64,000 nt of DNA from Platerodrilus igneus (GCA_036346225.1 JARFIW010001104.1:9884001-9948000), one strand, 5' to 3'; shown: positions 10,306 to 20,700, counted from the first letter of the stretch. A program made the numbers and translations. The notes: a model not told the origin generated them from the sequence alone.

Positions 10306-11934
10306 TTATGGTGGAGGAAGTGGTACCACCTTGTTAATTGGGCGGACCGCTTCGCCTGTGGGTGTTTTTAGCTTTACAACTCTTGTTACACCATCTTTAC
10401 CCGGTAAAGCTTCGCCACTCGCCAAAGGCCAATACGCCGGGGGTCAATCGGGAGTAAAAAAGTACTAGATCCCCTTCTTCTATAGTTTTGGAAGGGGTGT
10501 TCCACTTAGGCCTTTGCTGTAAGCTATGCAAGTACCCTAAGGACCAGCGCTTCCAAAAGCTCTGTACAAGGTGTTGGGACATTTGCCAACGACTAAGCCG
10601 ATTCGCAGGAACATTTTGTAGGTCCACTTCACACCGCGTAATTAAAGGTCCACCAGTTAGAAAATGGCCCGGAGTCGAGGCATCCGTGCCTTCGTTAGGT
10701 GACGTTGTAAGTGCGCAAAATGGACGGGAATTTAAGATTCCTTCTATGCGGGTCACAACTGTGCTAAATTCCTCCAGAGAAAGTGTCGTTCCACCCACTA
10801 TTCGTTTCAAGTGAAATTTAGCACTCTTGACGCCGGCTTCCCAAAGCCCCCCAAAATGGAGTGCATAGGGAGGGTTGAAACACCAATCTATACCCCCTAG
10901 AGGATAAGTAGTGCGCAATGACGGGGTTAGCTTGATCAAAATGTTTATATATTTCTAACATTTCTCTAGCCGCCCCACGAAAATTTCGGCCCTGATCGGA
11001 GTATATGTTCGTGGGTAACCCGCGTCTGGCTATAAATTTATCTAATGCAGCAAGACAGGCTTCCGTTGTTAAAGCTGTGACAACCTCCATATGAATGGCA
11101 CGTGACACCATACAAATAAAGAGGGCAATATATGCCTTTTGAAATTTTGTCGATCGCAACGAGGATATCTTGATTTGCACCACTCGGTTCGCAAAAAATA
11201 ATTTTAACTGATAAGGTGGCGTACAAATCCACGTCAGTGTGTTTGTAGAGTCACTAAAGCATATTGGATCTAGTAAATTGATGGTGTCAAATGCTAATGC
11301 TGTATGTTTCATTAGTTTTGCCAAAAGACATGCCGCTCCTAATTCAAGACGAGGAATGGTCCACGTTTTCAAAGGGGCTACACGGGTTTTGGAAGCTATC
11401 AAATGTACATATATTTTTTCATCAACTTCTAGTCGCAGATACACAACAGCGGCCATCGTTACGGAACTGGCGTCAGAGAATTCAATTAAACGGGCTTGAC
11501 TGTTGCCGATTTTCCAAATAGATCGTGGTATTGTTATGTATTCGAGAAGTGGCAGTTCAATTTGAATTTGCTGCCATTCTTGAAGAATTTCTGCGGGCAA
11601 TTGTTCATCCCAATCCACCCTTTGTAGCCATAGGCGTTGCATAAGGCATTTGAGAAGAACCGTAAATGGACTTAAATAACCATTAATATCGAATATGCGT
11701 GCTGTGCGTGACAAAATTCCTCGCTTAGTAGGGATGTTTGCAATATTTAGAACTTTACATCTAAATGTATCGGAACCCATATCACAACAGAGACCCAGAA
11801 CATCACGTGTTGTCAAAGTGGGATTAGAGTTCGGTAGATTTAGAACTTCCGTCTCCGACTTATCAATAACTGAAGTGTGTGAACTTCCCCATTTTCCTAA
11901 GTCGAAGTTACCTAGTTTTAGTAAATTGATCAAT
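10306..11934 (-). pseudogene. BEL1 pol, 3' part: RT end, RNase H and integrase remnant
   Basis: Reading from 11,933: LGNFDLGKWGS (RT connection), an RNase H start (EFSDAS, then IPRLELGA, then FSDSTNTL), then FANRVVQI joined abruptly to STKFQKAY. The zinc-binding HHCC domain and the start of the integrase core are therefore deleted (junction near 11,165). The remaining core has SRAIHME, SDQGRNF and, after a one-base shift at the C run 10,893-10,897, GGLWEAGVKSAK with the last catalytic Glu. Another one-base shift near 10,435 precedes the C-terminal WPLA...PGKDGV...LPPP region, whose frame stops at 10,306-10,308. Cannot integrate. Confidence 0.9.
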
Positions 11935-13467
11935 TCATTTTTTAGGAGTTTCTTCTACAGAATCGGATTCAGTCAAAATATCATCAATGTAAGTTGATGA
12001 TCTAAGGGCTCGGGAAGACCGGAGGTACGAGTGACCCTCGTCTTCTACCAGCTGCTGTAGAACACGAAGGGCAAGGAAAGGGCTACAGGTAGCGCCAAAA
12101 ATAACGCGGGTATATTCATATTCCGTTAAAGGTTCACAAGGGTGAAACCTCCAAAAAATATGTAAAAATTTTCTATCTTCTGGGTGAACGACTATAGATC
12201 TAAACATTTGTCGAATATCGCAAGTGAGTGCGACTTGAGGTATTCGAAATCTTGTTATTACAAGACCAATATCAGATTGTAATTTGGGGCCCGGTAAAAG
12301 AATATCATTGAGACTTGTACCATTAATATCTCTATCGGCAGGACTAAACACGACTCGAACTTGAGTACTAGAGGGCGTATTTTTAACCACGCCGTGGTGA
12401 GTCATTATATATAAGGACTGTTTCACAGCGGGAGTGAGTTGTCTCTGCGATATATAATTAGCAATATTTTCTGAATATAATTTATAAAAGTTTTTGTCGC
12501 GTGCAAATCGAGCTTCTAGTTTTAGAAAGCGATTGGTAGCTAATTCTCGTGTTGAACCTAATGTACGGGAAATGTTTTCTATGAACGGTAGTCGAACCAC
12601 ATACTGGCCTAACTCGTTTCGTATAGTAGTGGACTTGAAATAATTTTCACAAGCCACGTTTTCAGGCGACATTGGCGGCGTAAATGGTATTTCTTCAGCT
12701 TCCCAGAAGGCACGAATGGTGTCGCTAAGGAACGGTTCTTCCGATATGCTAGTGTACAACGCAACCCCTGAATACGGTTGACTTAAAGCTGGTACATCAC
12801 CCATAATAACCCAACCAAACGAGGTAAGAAGCGCCGATGGCTTGCCTGTTATACGCAACGAATTGTTGGGTGTGGCATCTAAGACAGCTTGAACACCTAA
12901 CAGCATATCGACAGGAGCGGATATGTGAAATCCAGGATCCGCCAATTGTAGGGACGAAAATTTGTCTATTAAATGCTTAGATAAATTTGCTATCGGAAGA
13001 TCTGCGGTAATACGAGATAAAACAACAGCCTGTAAATTTAAAGAAACGTTTTGATCATATATTGATGTAACGTTACAGGTAGCAATTCCATGAACCTTTT
13101 CTAGCGGAGATTGGCCTACTCCACGTATTTCAAAAGGACATTTCTTGCGTTTAAGACCTAACTTGTTAGCTAGAGATAATGTGATGAAATTAGAATGCGA
13201 CCCTTGATCTAAAACCAAGCGACAGCGATGCCAGCTACCGTCACAGGCTAAAATTCGTACCTGCGCCGTGGCTGAAAGCGCAACGGTTCCCTGTTCATTT
13301 GCACAGGAATGAACAAGAGAGACTGGAGCAGGAAAATGTTCAGCCGAATTAGCGGCACCTGAAGAGTGTCCTACCGCGCTTTGCGGCGGAGTCGGAGTAC
13401 TGCATGAAATTGGTGCCTCGATACACAGTAGCGTATGGTGCATTTTACTACCGCACCGTGTTTGCAC
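11935..13467 (-). pseudogene. BEL1 protease and reverse transcriptase
   Basis: A 510-codon open frame. After a final zinc knuckle (CGSKMHHTLLC) comes a DUF1758-type aspartic protease in which the usual D-S/T-G is read as LDQGSHSNF, then the BEL RT with PADRDINGTSLNDIL, CDIRQMFRSIVV and the YIDDIL active site near 11,980-11,995. It overlaps the gag frame by about 100 bases because of a 2-nt insertion near 13,455, and is cut from the rest of pol by an extra base in an A run at 11,936-11,943. The large uninterrupted length suggests a fairly recent insertion. Confidence 0.92.
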
Positions 13468-14675
13468 TGATATTTTGACTTACAAGTCGAAAGAGTATGT
13501 GGTGATAAACACGCAAAACATCTATGATATTGCTTTACCATGTATTGCCTTTCTAGAGTAGATAAAGCTATTAATTTTGGACATCTGTTAAATTTGTGGA
13601 ACTGATTGTCGCAGGCAGGACAGGGCTTAGAAACGGCCTGCCTTGCATTAAATCGTCGTGAAGTAACTTCCTGTGCGGACATTGTTACACGCTTATTGTT
13701 TACAGAATTTGTATAATATGGTCGAGGGTTAGCCCTTTGTGGTGGACTAGACACATTTTTTGATGGTGGTGTATTATTGTTACCGCTCACCAGTGCTAAG
13801 ATAGAACATTTGTTGCGTAAATATTTTATAAAATAGTTACATTTCGGAAATGTTTGATTTAAATGTTCCTTTTCGAATTCTTGTCTCGACTTCGGGTCTA
13901 ATAAACCAAGGGAAAAAAATAAAAATATGTAATCGGCCAACTCAGGTAGCTGCATGTCGATAAGAGCTGTGACGTTGGCTTGCAGGGTTTCACATAAATC
14001 ACTAAGAACTTTTGGGAAATCCGTCTTTAGTTGAGTTAGTGAAAATATTTTAGATAAATAATGATTAGCAACTAGCCGTTTATTAGTGTAGCGTTTAACT
14101 AAGAGATTATAAACAACCATATAATTTTCTGGAGCAAATCGAACAGATTGTGCTAGCTTTAATGCCGTCGCATCCAAATAAGAAAGCAAATATGTGAATT
14201 TTTCGCAATCATTAAGTGCGTTATTGTTGTGAATAATGTTGTCATATAGAGATTTAAACGCACCGAATTTCTCGGGCTCACCTCGAAATATATCTATTTT
14301 TATTTCTGGTAAATGAACATTAGATCTGGTATTTCCAGAAATATCAATAGTATTTACATTGGGCGTTGTGTCGAGAGCGAGATAGCGCGCCGCATTAGCT
14401 AAAATATCATAGTACATAGTATTGAACGTAGATTCTAGATTAACGGTATCCGTAAATAAGGTCTTATAAACGTCAGAGAGTGACGATAATTCATCTAAGA
14501 TATCTAAAAATTTTGTTCTTACGTCATCTAGCTGACTAACACGAGCTTTAAATTGATCAAGATTAGTTGGTAACGTTGAAATTAAATCGTAACAATCTTG
14601 CAAACGTCGCCAGTACCTTTCTTTGCGATTTGTTAATCGTTTAAATTCAACAATAACTTCACGTTCTGGTTCCAT
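13455..14675 (-). pseudogene. BEL1 gag
   Basis: Start chosen at the Met of MEPEREVIVEFKRL (14,673-14,675) rather than the upstream Met at 14,711. The protein has an N-terminal helical region, the DUF1759 block (LPEIKIDIFRGEPEKFGAF), and two cysteine motifs near the C-terminus (CPACDNQFHKFNRCP and CFACLSPHTLSTC). Gag packages RNA into particles. The frame stays open to 13,371 but is out of register after about 13,455. Confidence 0.9.
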
Positions 14676-15188
14676 ATTGTACCAGGTATACTCGTAACAA
14701 ATTGAAATCACAAATAACTAATAGAAAATGTAACGCAGTTGCAAAGCCTTAAAGAAAAACACAGTACTCGTGGAGAGGCAATGTTAATGTTGGTACGGAC
14801 GTAAACTAACATAAGTGAATTCAGAACTCTAAGAAATAAAGTGCATTAGGTACGTAATATTTACAAACAAAAATGTAAACAAAGAGTTTCGTTAAAGTCC
14901 TTTGACTTATTTTGTTATCTATACAGCTGATTGATAAACGTAGTAACAAGATGTTAATGAACTACAAACTTTAAATAAATTGGAACAAGTTTTTGAACAC
15001 CTGTGATGCTAAATGCAAAGTACTCGTTTTGTTGATAATAATTGAAGTTTGAAATCTTTAATAGAAATCATGCATTTTAATATTCAAACCCACTTTTAGA
15101 AAATAGTTTTGAAAATGAATTAATGTAATAATTTAAATTTTAATAATCCCGCTAATAAATTATATTAATTTTGACTATAATTCAAAGC
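14676..15188 (-). other. BEL1 untranslated leader
   Basis: Non-coding sequence between the primer-site repeats and gag. No other feature seen. Confidence 0.7.
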
Positions 15189-15194
15189 TTATTT

Positions 15195-15271
15195 GCTCAG
15201 AGGGACCACTTTTTGTGATATGGGGCTCAGAAGGACCATTTTTTTGATATCCGGCTCGAAGGACCACTTTT
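15195..15271 (-). promoter_or_regulatory. BEL1 primer-binding site, present as three tandem variants
   Basis: Directly inside the 5' LTR the minus strand reads TGGTCCTTCGAGCCGG, a plausible tRNA 3'-end complement. Two related units follow (TGGTCCTTCTGAGCC and TGGTCCCTCTGAGC), with the GGACCA cores at 15,261, 15,233 and 15,203, a 28-30-bp period. The unit next to the LTR is the likely working site. Confidence 0.7.
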
Positions 15272-15682
15272 TGTGTGGTACACGTTGGAGTGTATAAAAA
15301 TCGGGACAGCTCCAGAACGTTTCCCAAAGCGTAAAGCTTAGCAAATGAACTGTAATTGTATGCAATTGGAGGTAAGGCGCGAAAAACAGTAACATAGGTC
15401 AAACCGTAATTAATGCTTTGCTTACCTTGCAATGTTGTTCACCAATTTACTCCCGCGAAGATAGGTGTTGTTTATCGGTCGACGCACTTGGTCGGGCAGC
15501 AGCACTTATGCACTTGCGGTTATAGTTATTAGGTGTTGAGTCGGTGAAACGATACGAGAGAGTGTCATGTTGGTGAAGCGAAAAGGCTTTATCGCTCCGC
15601 CATATGTGTAGCACAACAACAATATACGATAAGGCCATCTATACTGTCAATCGTTGACCTCCAACTGTATGAAGTTTTAATA
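15272..15682 (-). repeat. BEL1 5' LTR (full length)
   Basis: 411 bp and nearly identical to the 3' LTR outside the 112-bp deletion, supporting a recent insertion. The outer end reads ...TTTTAATA against TTTTAACA in the other LTR. Right target duplication TAACTC at 15,681-15,686. Confidence 0.92.
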
Positions 15683-15686
15683 ACTC

Positions 15687-16084
15687 AAAAACGGCTTACA
15701 ATAAATGGATTGTTGTAATTACATACCTAAGGTATTCTTTTCCATAGACTCTATTAATATAACAAAATATGGTAGGTTCCATTTAAAAAAACGGAATATT
15801 TGACATTTTATTAGTCAAATTATAAAATGAATTTTCTAGAACCCTGTACATTGCAATCAGATTTTCTTTGCACGTAGAAATAATATCAAGTATTATTAAT
15901 GTGATTGCAAAAAAACAATTTTGTAAGTTCGTTCACTTTCTAGTTATTCCAGTTTATGTGACAGCTTGCAAATGTCAAAAATCTACTAAAAGTCAAAATA
16001 TCTCGAAACGGCATTAGATAGAGGTATGGTTGTGTTATAAAAGTTTACATAAAATTCGACAAGGAATTTGAAAATGCATAAATA
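15687..16084. other. Flank of the BEL1 insertion; possible 5' end of the DUF4817 element
   Basis: No gene. AACCCTGTAC at 15,843-15,852, read on the minus strand as GTACAGGGTT, could be a terminal repeat of the DUF4817 transposon, whose coding part lies beyond BEL1. Confidence 0.35.
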
Positions 16085-16086
16085 TA

Positions 16087-16269
16087 CAGGGTGTTCTATT
16101 TAAAATTACGATAGTAATACCGACTTCCGGTATAACCGGAAGTGCTAACGTATCGAAACTATTTTAGACGTGTAGGGCACATTCGATAACCTCGTAGTGC
16201 AAATTTTCAGCTTCCTTCTACCATTGGTCTTCCATATACAGGTGACCTCCCACTTAAAAAAACACCCTG
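16087..16269. mobile_element. 183-bp MITE with ACAGGGTGTT-type ends and TA duplication
   Basis: Ends are CAGGGTGTTCTATTTAA and, inverted, CAGGGTGTTTTTTTAAG. TA flanks both sides (16,085-16,086 and 16,270-16,271). No coding capacity. TA duplication and end sequence fit a Tc1/mariner-type MITE, perhaps mobilised by a DUF4817-type transposase. Confidence 0.8.
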
Positions 16270-16348
16270 TATAACCTTGATCCTAAGAAAATGTTATAAC
16301 TAATTTTGAAGTAGTGATTATGTAGATTGTAATTACCTACTAATTGTA

Positions 16349-16357
16349 AAGGGAAGC
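16349..16357 (+). repeat. Left 9-bp target duplication AAGGGAAGC
   Basis: Identical to 25,991-25,999 immediately outside the other terminal inverted repeat. Confidence 0.75.
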
Positions 16358-16640
16358 ACCTGTATGAAAGTAACAACACTCAAATCCATTCACACATATA
16401 AAACAAGTGGCATACATAATGTGGCTATTATAAATAATTAATGTATGGATGAAACCTCGTCCACACTTTTTAAAACAAGTAAAAACCAATCTTAAAAAAT
16501 TGTATCTTCTTTACGAAACGATGTCTGCTAAATTTGTTTGCGCGAATAATCGTCTACCTAAAAGAACATCAACTCAGCACTCTTCAGTCCAATCTATCCA
16601 CCGTCGTTAAAGTTAAGATAGAGGGTGAAGTAATAAATCT
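16358..16640 (+). repeat. Left terminal inverted repeat of the 9.6-kb element
   Basis: ~140 bp of unique-type terminal sequence, then the first satellite monomer in inverted orientation. Confidence 0.7.
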
Positions 16641-17564
16641 TTACAAAATTGTATCTCCTTTAGACAACGATGCCTGCTAAATTTGTTTGCCCAAATAGTC
16701 ATCTATCTGAAACAGCTTCAATTCAGCGCCCTTGAATCCAATGTTACCACTGTCGCTTAAAGTAAGAGCAGGGGGTGTAGTAATAAACCTTAAAAAAACT
16801 GTATCTTTTCTACGAAACGATGTCTGATAAATTTGTTTGCGTAAATAATGTTTTATCTAGAGGAGCGTCAAATCAGCGCCCTTCAATCCAATTTGACCAC
16901 TGTCGTTAATGTAAGGGTTGGGGGGTGAAGTAATAAATTTTAAAAATTTTTGCAGATACCATTTCGCAATGGAGGTACAATTTTTTTAGATTTATTACTT
17001 CACCTCCTACCTCTAGTTTAGCGACGACGGTTACATTGGATTGAAGGGTGCTGAACTGAACTATTTTAAGTAGATAGTTATTCGTCGAACAAAGTTAGCG
17101 AACCTCATTTCGTAATGGAGGTGCATTTTTTTTTAGATTTATTACTACACCCCAACTACTTCTTTAATATTACTTTGAAGGGTGCTGAATTCAAGCTCAT
17201 TTAGTTAGGTGATAATTCGCGCAAACAAATTTAGCAGACATAATTTCGTAACGACGGTTGTTACATTGGATTGAAGGGTGCCGAACTGAAGCTCTTTTAG
17301 GTAGGTGGTTGTTCGCGCAAACAAGTTTGGCAGACATCCTTTCGAATCAGATTATCAGATACAATTTTTTAAGGTTTATAACTTCGCCCCCTATCCCTAC
17401 TTGAACAACGGGGGTTAGTTACATTGAATTGAATGGTCCTGTTTTAAAGTTCCTTTAGGTGGATGAATAATCCTGCAACATAATTTAACAGATATCGTAA
17501 TATAAAAGAAGCACTTTTTAAGATTTATTATTTCATCCCCTACCACTAGTTTAACGAAGTCCCC
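16490..17564. repeat. ~150-bp satellite array, orientation switches at ~16,945
   Basis: Three monomers in minus orientation (period 149-150, measured at the TGTCTGC core) meet plus-orientation monomers near 16,945-16,960. Monomer landmarks (plus sense): TTATTACTTCACCCCCTACC, TTTAACGACGGTGG, TTACATTGGATTGAAGGGTG, CTCCTTTAGGTAGATGATTA, CGCGCAAACAAATTTAGCAG. Other blocks lie at 20,060, 22,962 and 25,605. Confidence 0.85.
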
Positions 17565-17568
17565 TTAA

Positions 17569-17990
17569 CCTGCCCCCTCCCCCCGCAATATCTGATTGTG
17601 CTAAAAATGCTAGCGCAGCCTAATTATACCTAGCGCACCCCTTAGCAAAGCTAGCGCAGTAAAATTACCATATTGAGAGGACTAAATTAGTTGGAGGGCT
17701 AAATTAGCGTTAGCCTCCCATGTTGGAAATACTTAGTGTTAGCGCAGATTACTTAGACCTAGCGCAACCTAGCACACCCGAAATAATAGCTAGCGCGGAC
17801 ATACAAACTTCATTATTTTAGCTTTTTATCGGGGTGAGGCTAAGTTAACGTTAGTAGTCCCCCCTCCATGCTGGGGGAACTAAATCATACTACTGGCGCA
17901 GATTACATAGGGCTAGCGCAACCTAGCGCACCTCTAAAAGATAGCTAGTGCAAGCACAGAAACTCTATTACAGTTACTTGTTTCTGAGGG
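17569..17990 (+). repeat. Left TAGCGC-box arm of the TTAA element
   Basis: At least eight TAGCGC or GCTAGCGC-type boxes, with the blocks CTAAATTAGCGTTAGCC and CTAGCGCAACCTAGC. It aligns with the reverse complement of 19,430-20,055. Confidence 0.8.
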
Positions 17991-18333
17991 CCTTCAGCAA
18001 TTAGTTACGGCTGTTTCCAAGCAACTCGCTTTCGGCATTCTTTTTTTGCTAATCTAGGTCTGATACACCTGCGTAAACGAGAATTCAGTTTTGTAAATCT
18101 GAATACGTTTATTGGAATAGGGAATTCAATCAAAAGCAATTACATTATTTACGAAATTTCATTTGGAATTTCGCTTTTTATATTAGACTAGGCAAGTTGC
18201 TAAGCGCCAAATACTACGTGTTCTATTCACTCAGGTTCACTGTTTTTCATCTCAAAAATTCTAAGATGGCTTGTAGAATATAGGATTCGGCAACCAAGTA
18301 ATAAAATATCACCAGTTTGTTTTTGTCTACATC

Positions 18334-18591
18334 CAGGCGCGGATACAAGCGGTGGGTAATGGTGGTAACGACCCCCTAAAAAATAGGTATGTTCTACTTA
18401 CATTGATTTGTAAGAAACAATCTAAAAACATTTTAAATTTCAACTCAATCTATTATTTAATTTCTTATTATCTATTATACTATCTGTTGATCTGATGTTA
18501 AATAAATATATATTGAAAAAAGTACACGAGTTTAACCTATAAAAACTACCCCCCTCCACTCCCCTGAGACGTTTGCCTCAATCCGCTCCTG
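18334..18591. mobile_element. 258-bp hAT-type MITE with perfect 8-bp duplication
   Basis: Ends are CAGGCGCGGAT and, inverted, CAGGAGCGGATTGAGGC. TCTACATC lies on both sides (18,326-18,333 and 18,592-18,599). CAGG-type ends plus an 8-bp duplication are the hAT pattern. No ORF. Confidence 0.88.
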
Positions 18592-18661
18592 TCTACATCT
18601 TTGAATATTCTGTATTAATTATTGTTTATAGTATATTATGCGTTAGTTGTCGTCTCCAAAA

Positions 18662-19035
18662 ATGGTATTTCAAAGTTGCCTAGCCTGTTCTGAAAAACAA
18701 ATACGAAGGACAATAATTTTGGAAAATACTTTAGTGTTGATCGAACCAATAAATATTAACAAGGCTACTTTAGAAATACAAGTGCCATTAGATACTATAC
18801 TATACCAAAGTGCTTAAAAAATTTTGAACAAACATTTATTTTAAGAGGAGTTGTAGGTTTTCAAGGTACCTCCATTCCCTATCACCTTGGTCATTTTGTT
18901 GCATATGTATACCGACATAATGGAAAATGGGTATTGTACAATGATTTATTAACAAAATCACAACCTGCATCGCCAACTACATTTATCAAATGTATTTTGT
19001 TGTTTTATACTATTTACTGTCAAATTTCTGTATAG
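18662..19035 (+). pseudogene. Ubiquitin-specific-protease-like (peptidase C19) C-terminal relic
   Basis: A 51-codon frame from 18,662 has a C-x2-C-like SCLACSEKQIRRTIIL, then LIEPININKATLEIQVPLDTI. After a frameshift near 18,800 a second frame (18,760-19,035) reads FILRGVVGFQG, then YHLGHFVAYVYR and GKWVLYNDL. In USPs the catalytic His lies in GH-x-V/T-A-Y and is followed by W-x-x-Y/F-N/D-D, so this is the C-terminal half of the catalytic fold. The Cys box half was not found, so the gene is truncated and frameshifted. It lies between the inverted arms of the TTAA element, which suggests element-borne or captured cargo. Family call is from motif recognition only. Confidence 0.65.
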
Positions 19036-19420
19036 CTTAACAATTGTTAATTCAAATTATATTTAATAAACAGTCTTGTGATGTTGTTAGTTTAACTATT
19101 TAAAGCCACTTGCATGGTCCTTTAGTTGCATTAACAGATTCTTTCGACTTCAAACGTTGCAAGCGCATAAAAGAATATTAAGACAGGATGTCGCCTATTA
19201 TATATTTTTAAAATTTTTGTAAGCTAGTACGTTCTTTCCAAGTTAACAGGTATTCTTAAAACACTAATTTTCCTATAGTGTGTTAAACGAACAGATTCAG
19301 TAAACAAAATAACTGGATGGACTTTAGAAGCGCGAAACAAACTTAATTCGCAGTGTAGAGATTGACACACCACGAATGGATATACGTTTATTACACCAAA
19401 AAAAGCAACCATATTATAGC
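19036..19420. other. Rest of the TTAA-element core
   Basis: No clear domain. Short plus-strand open frames exist (for example IDTPRMDIRLLHQKKQPYY near 19,360-19,415) but none is long enough to identify. Confidence 0.4.
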
Positions 19421-19429
19421 TTTTATACC

Positions 19430-20055
19430 TGCGCTAGCTATTTTTTCGGGTGGGCTAGGTTGCGCTAGCTCTAGGTAACCTGCGCTAGCATTATAAGTAA
19501 GTACGTTTAACATGGAGCGGGAAACGTTAATCTAGCCCCACCCCCAACCGATTTAATTCGTTCATTTACATTTCCAATGCTCCACCTGAAGATACTACAA
19601 TGGCCAGGAGGCGAGTTTTTTGTTGCCTAGAAATATAGAATTTTGCCGAACCCTTGGCGTTCCAGACAAGGTAGGGATCTTTAACGTGCGTGACAACACT
19701 CACACACGGGACCTCCATTTTACCTCTCATCCGAACGAAGGTGTATTTTCGTGAAAAATACTCGTCTAACATTTTTCAAGCAGTCGGCCGTGTCGGGATA
19801 CCGATTTAATACTCTAAATGCGGTAATTTTGCTGTGCTAGCTTTGGTAAAGGGTGTACCATGTTGCGCTAGCAATATAACTAAATACTTTTAACATGGGG
19901 GGGGGGCAACGTTAATCTAGCTTCGCCTCCAACCGATTGAATCCCTTAAATGCGCTAATTTTGCTGAGCTAGCATTGGTAAGGGGTGTATTAGGTTGCGC
20001 TAGGACTAATTAAGCTGCGCTAGAATTTTGCGCACAATCAGACATTGTGGGGGGG
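19430..20055 (-). repeat. Right TAGCGC-box arm of the TTAA element
   Basis: Reverse-complement match to 17,569-17,990, split by the SINE at 19,558-19,799. Two additional internal repeats of the GATTAACGTT / CCGATT block are present, so the right arm is longer. Confidence 0.8.
19558..19799 (-). mobile_element. 5'-truncated SINE copy with 11-bp target duplication
   Basis: ACCGATTTAAT occurs at 19,547-19,557 and 19,800-19,810. The copy contains the SINE body and 3' end but stops just inside the tRNA-like head, before both pol III boxes. Clean duplication plus 5' truncation fits LINE-driven insertion. Confidence 0.9.
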
Positions 20056-20059
20056 TTAA

Positions 20060-20700
20060 CAGATTGAAGCTCCTTTTAGATGATTATTCGCCTAAACAAA
20101 TTTAGCAGACATCGTTTCGTAAGAGATAAAATTTTTAAAAATTTATTCATTCCCAACCTCTACTTTAACAATGGCTGTAATTAGATAGAAGGGTGCTGAA
20201 CTAAGACTCTTATAGGTAAATTATTATTGGAGCAAACAAATTTGACAGATTTCGCTTTGTAAAAGATACATGATTTTTTAGGATTTATAACTTTCACCCC
20301 CTACCCCTACTGTAACGACGGCGGTTACATTGGATTGAAGAGTCCTATGTTGAAGTTCCTTATGTAGATGAATATTCGTGCAACATAATTTAGGAGATAT
20401 CGTTTCGTAAAAGAGATAATTTTTTAAAATTTATTACTTCACCCTCTATCACTACTTTAACGACGGTGGTTACATTGGTTTAGAGGGTGCTAAATAGATT
20501 ATTATTCGCTTAAATAAATCTAGTAGACATTATTTCGTAAAAGGGGTTACATTTTTTAAAATTTATTATTTTATCCCCAAGCCCTACTTTAACGAGGGGT
20601 GTTACTTTGGATAGAAGAGTGCTAAACTGAAACTCCTTTGGGTAAATGATTATTCGCGCAAACAAATTTAGCAGACGTCGTTTCGTAAAAGAGATGTAAA
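20060..20700 (+). repeat. Satellite block, plus orientation
   Basis: About four monomers of the ~150-bp satellite, resuming directly after the TTAA element and ending at TTCGTAAAAGAGAT. Confidence 0.85.

Larger units (their letters stand above)
9798..15682 (-). mobile_element. BEL/Pao LTR retrotransposon (BEL1)
   Basis: Two LTRs in direct orientation flank gag-pol on the minus strand, with a matching short target duplication outside. Domain order is gag (DUF1759 type), zinc knuckles, DUF1758-type protease, RT, RNase H, integrase, as in BEL/Pao. It is broken by at least four small frameshifts and an internal deletion in integrase. Joining the outside flanks gives one continuous sequence, so it inserted into the region now at 9,625-9,797 plus 15,683 onward. 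Confidence 0.92.
17569..20055. mobile_element. Nested 2.5-kb element flanked by TTAA, with TAGCGC-box inverted arms
   Basis: TTAA lies at 17,565-17,568 and 20,056-20,059. Ends are CCTGCCCCCTCCCCCCGC and, inverted, a C run then CACAATGTCTG. Inside both ends comes ATCTGATTGTG or TCTGATTGTG, then arms of ~430 bp (left) and ~630 bp including a SINE (right) rich in TAGCGCA/TGCGCTA. It interrupts a satellite monomer. TTAA duplications are typical of piggyBac and Kolobok transposons; no transposase of either type was seen. The core carries a ubiquitin-protease-like relic. Confidence 0.72.
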
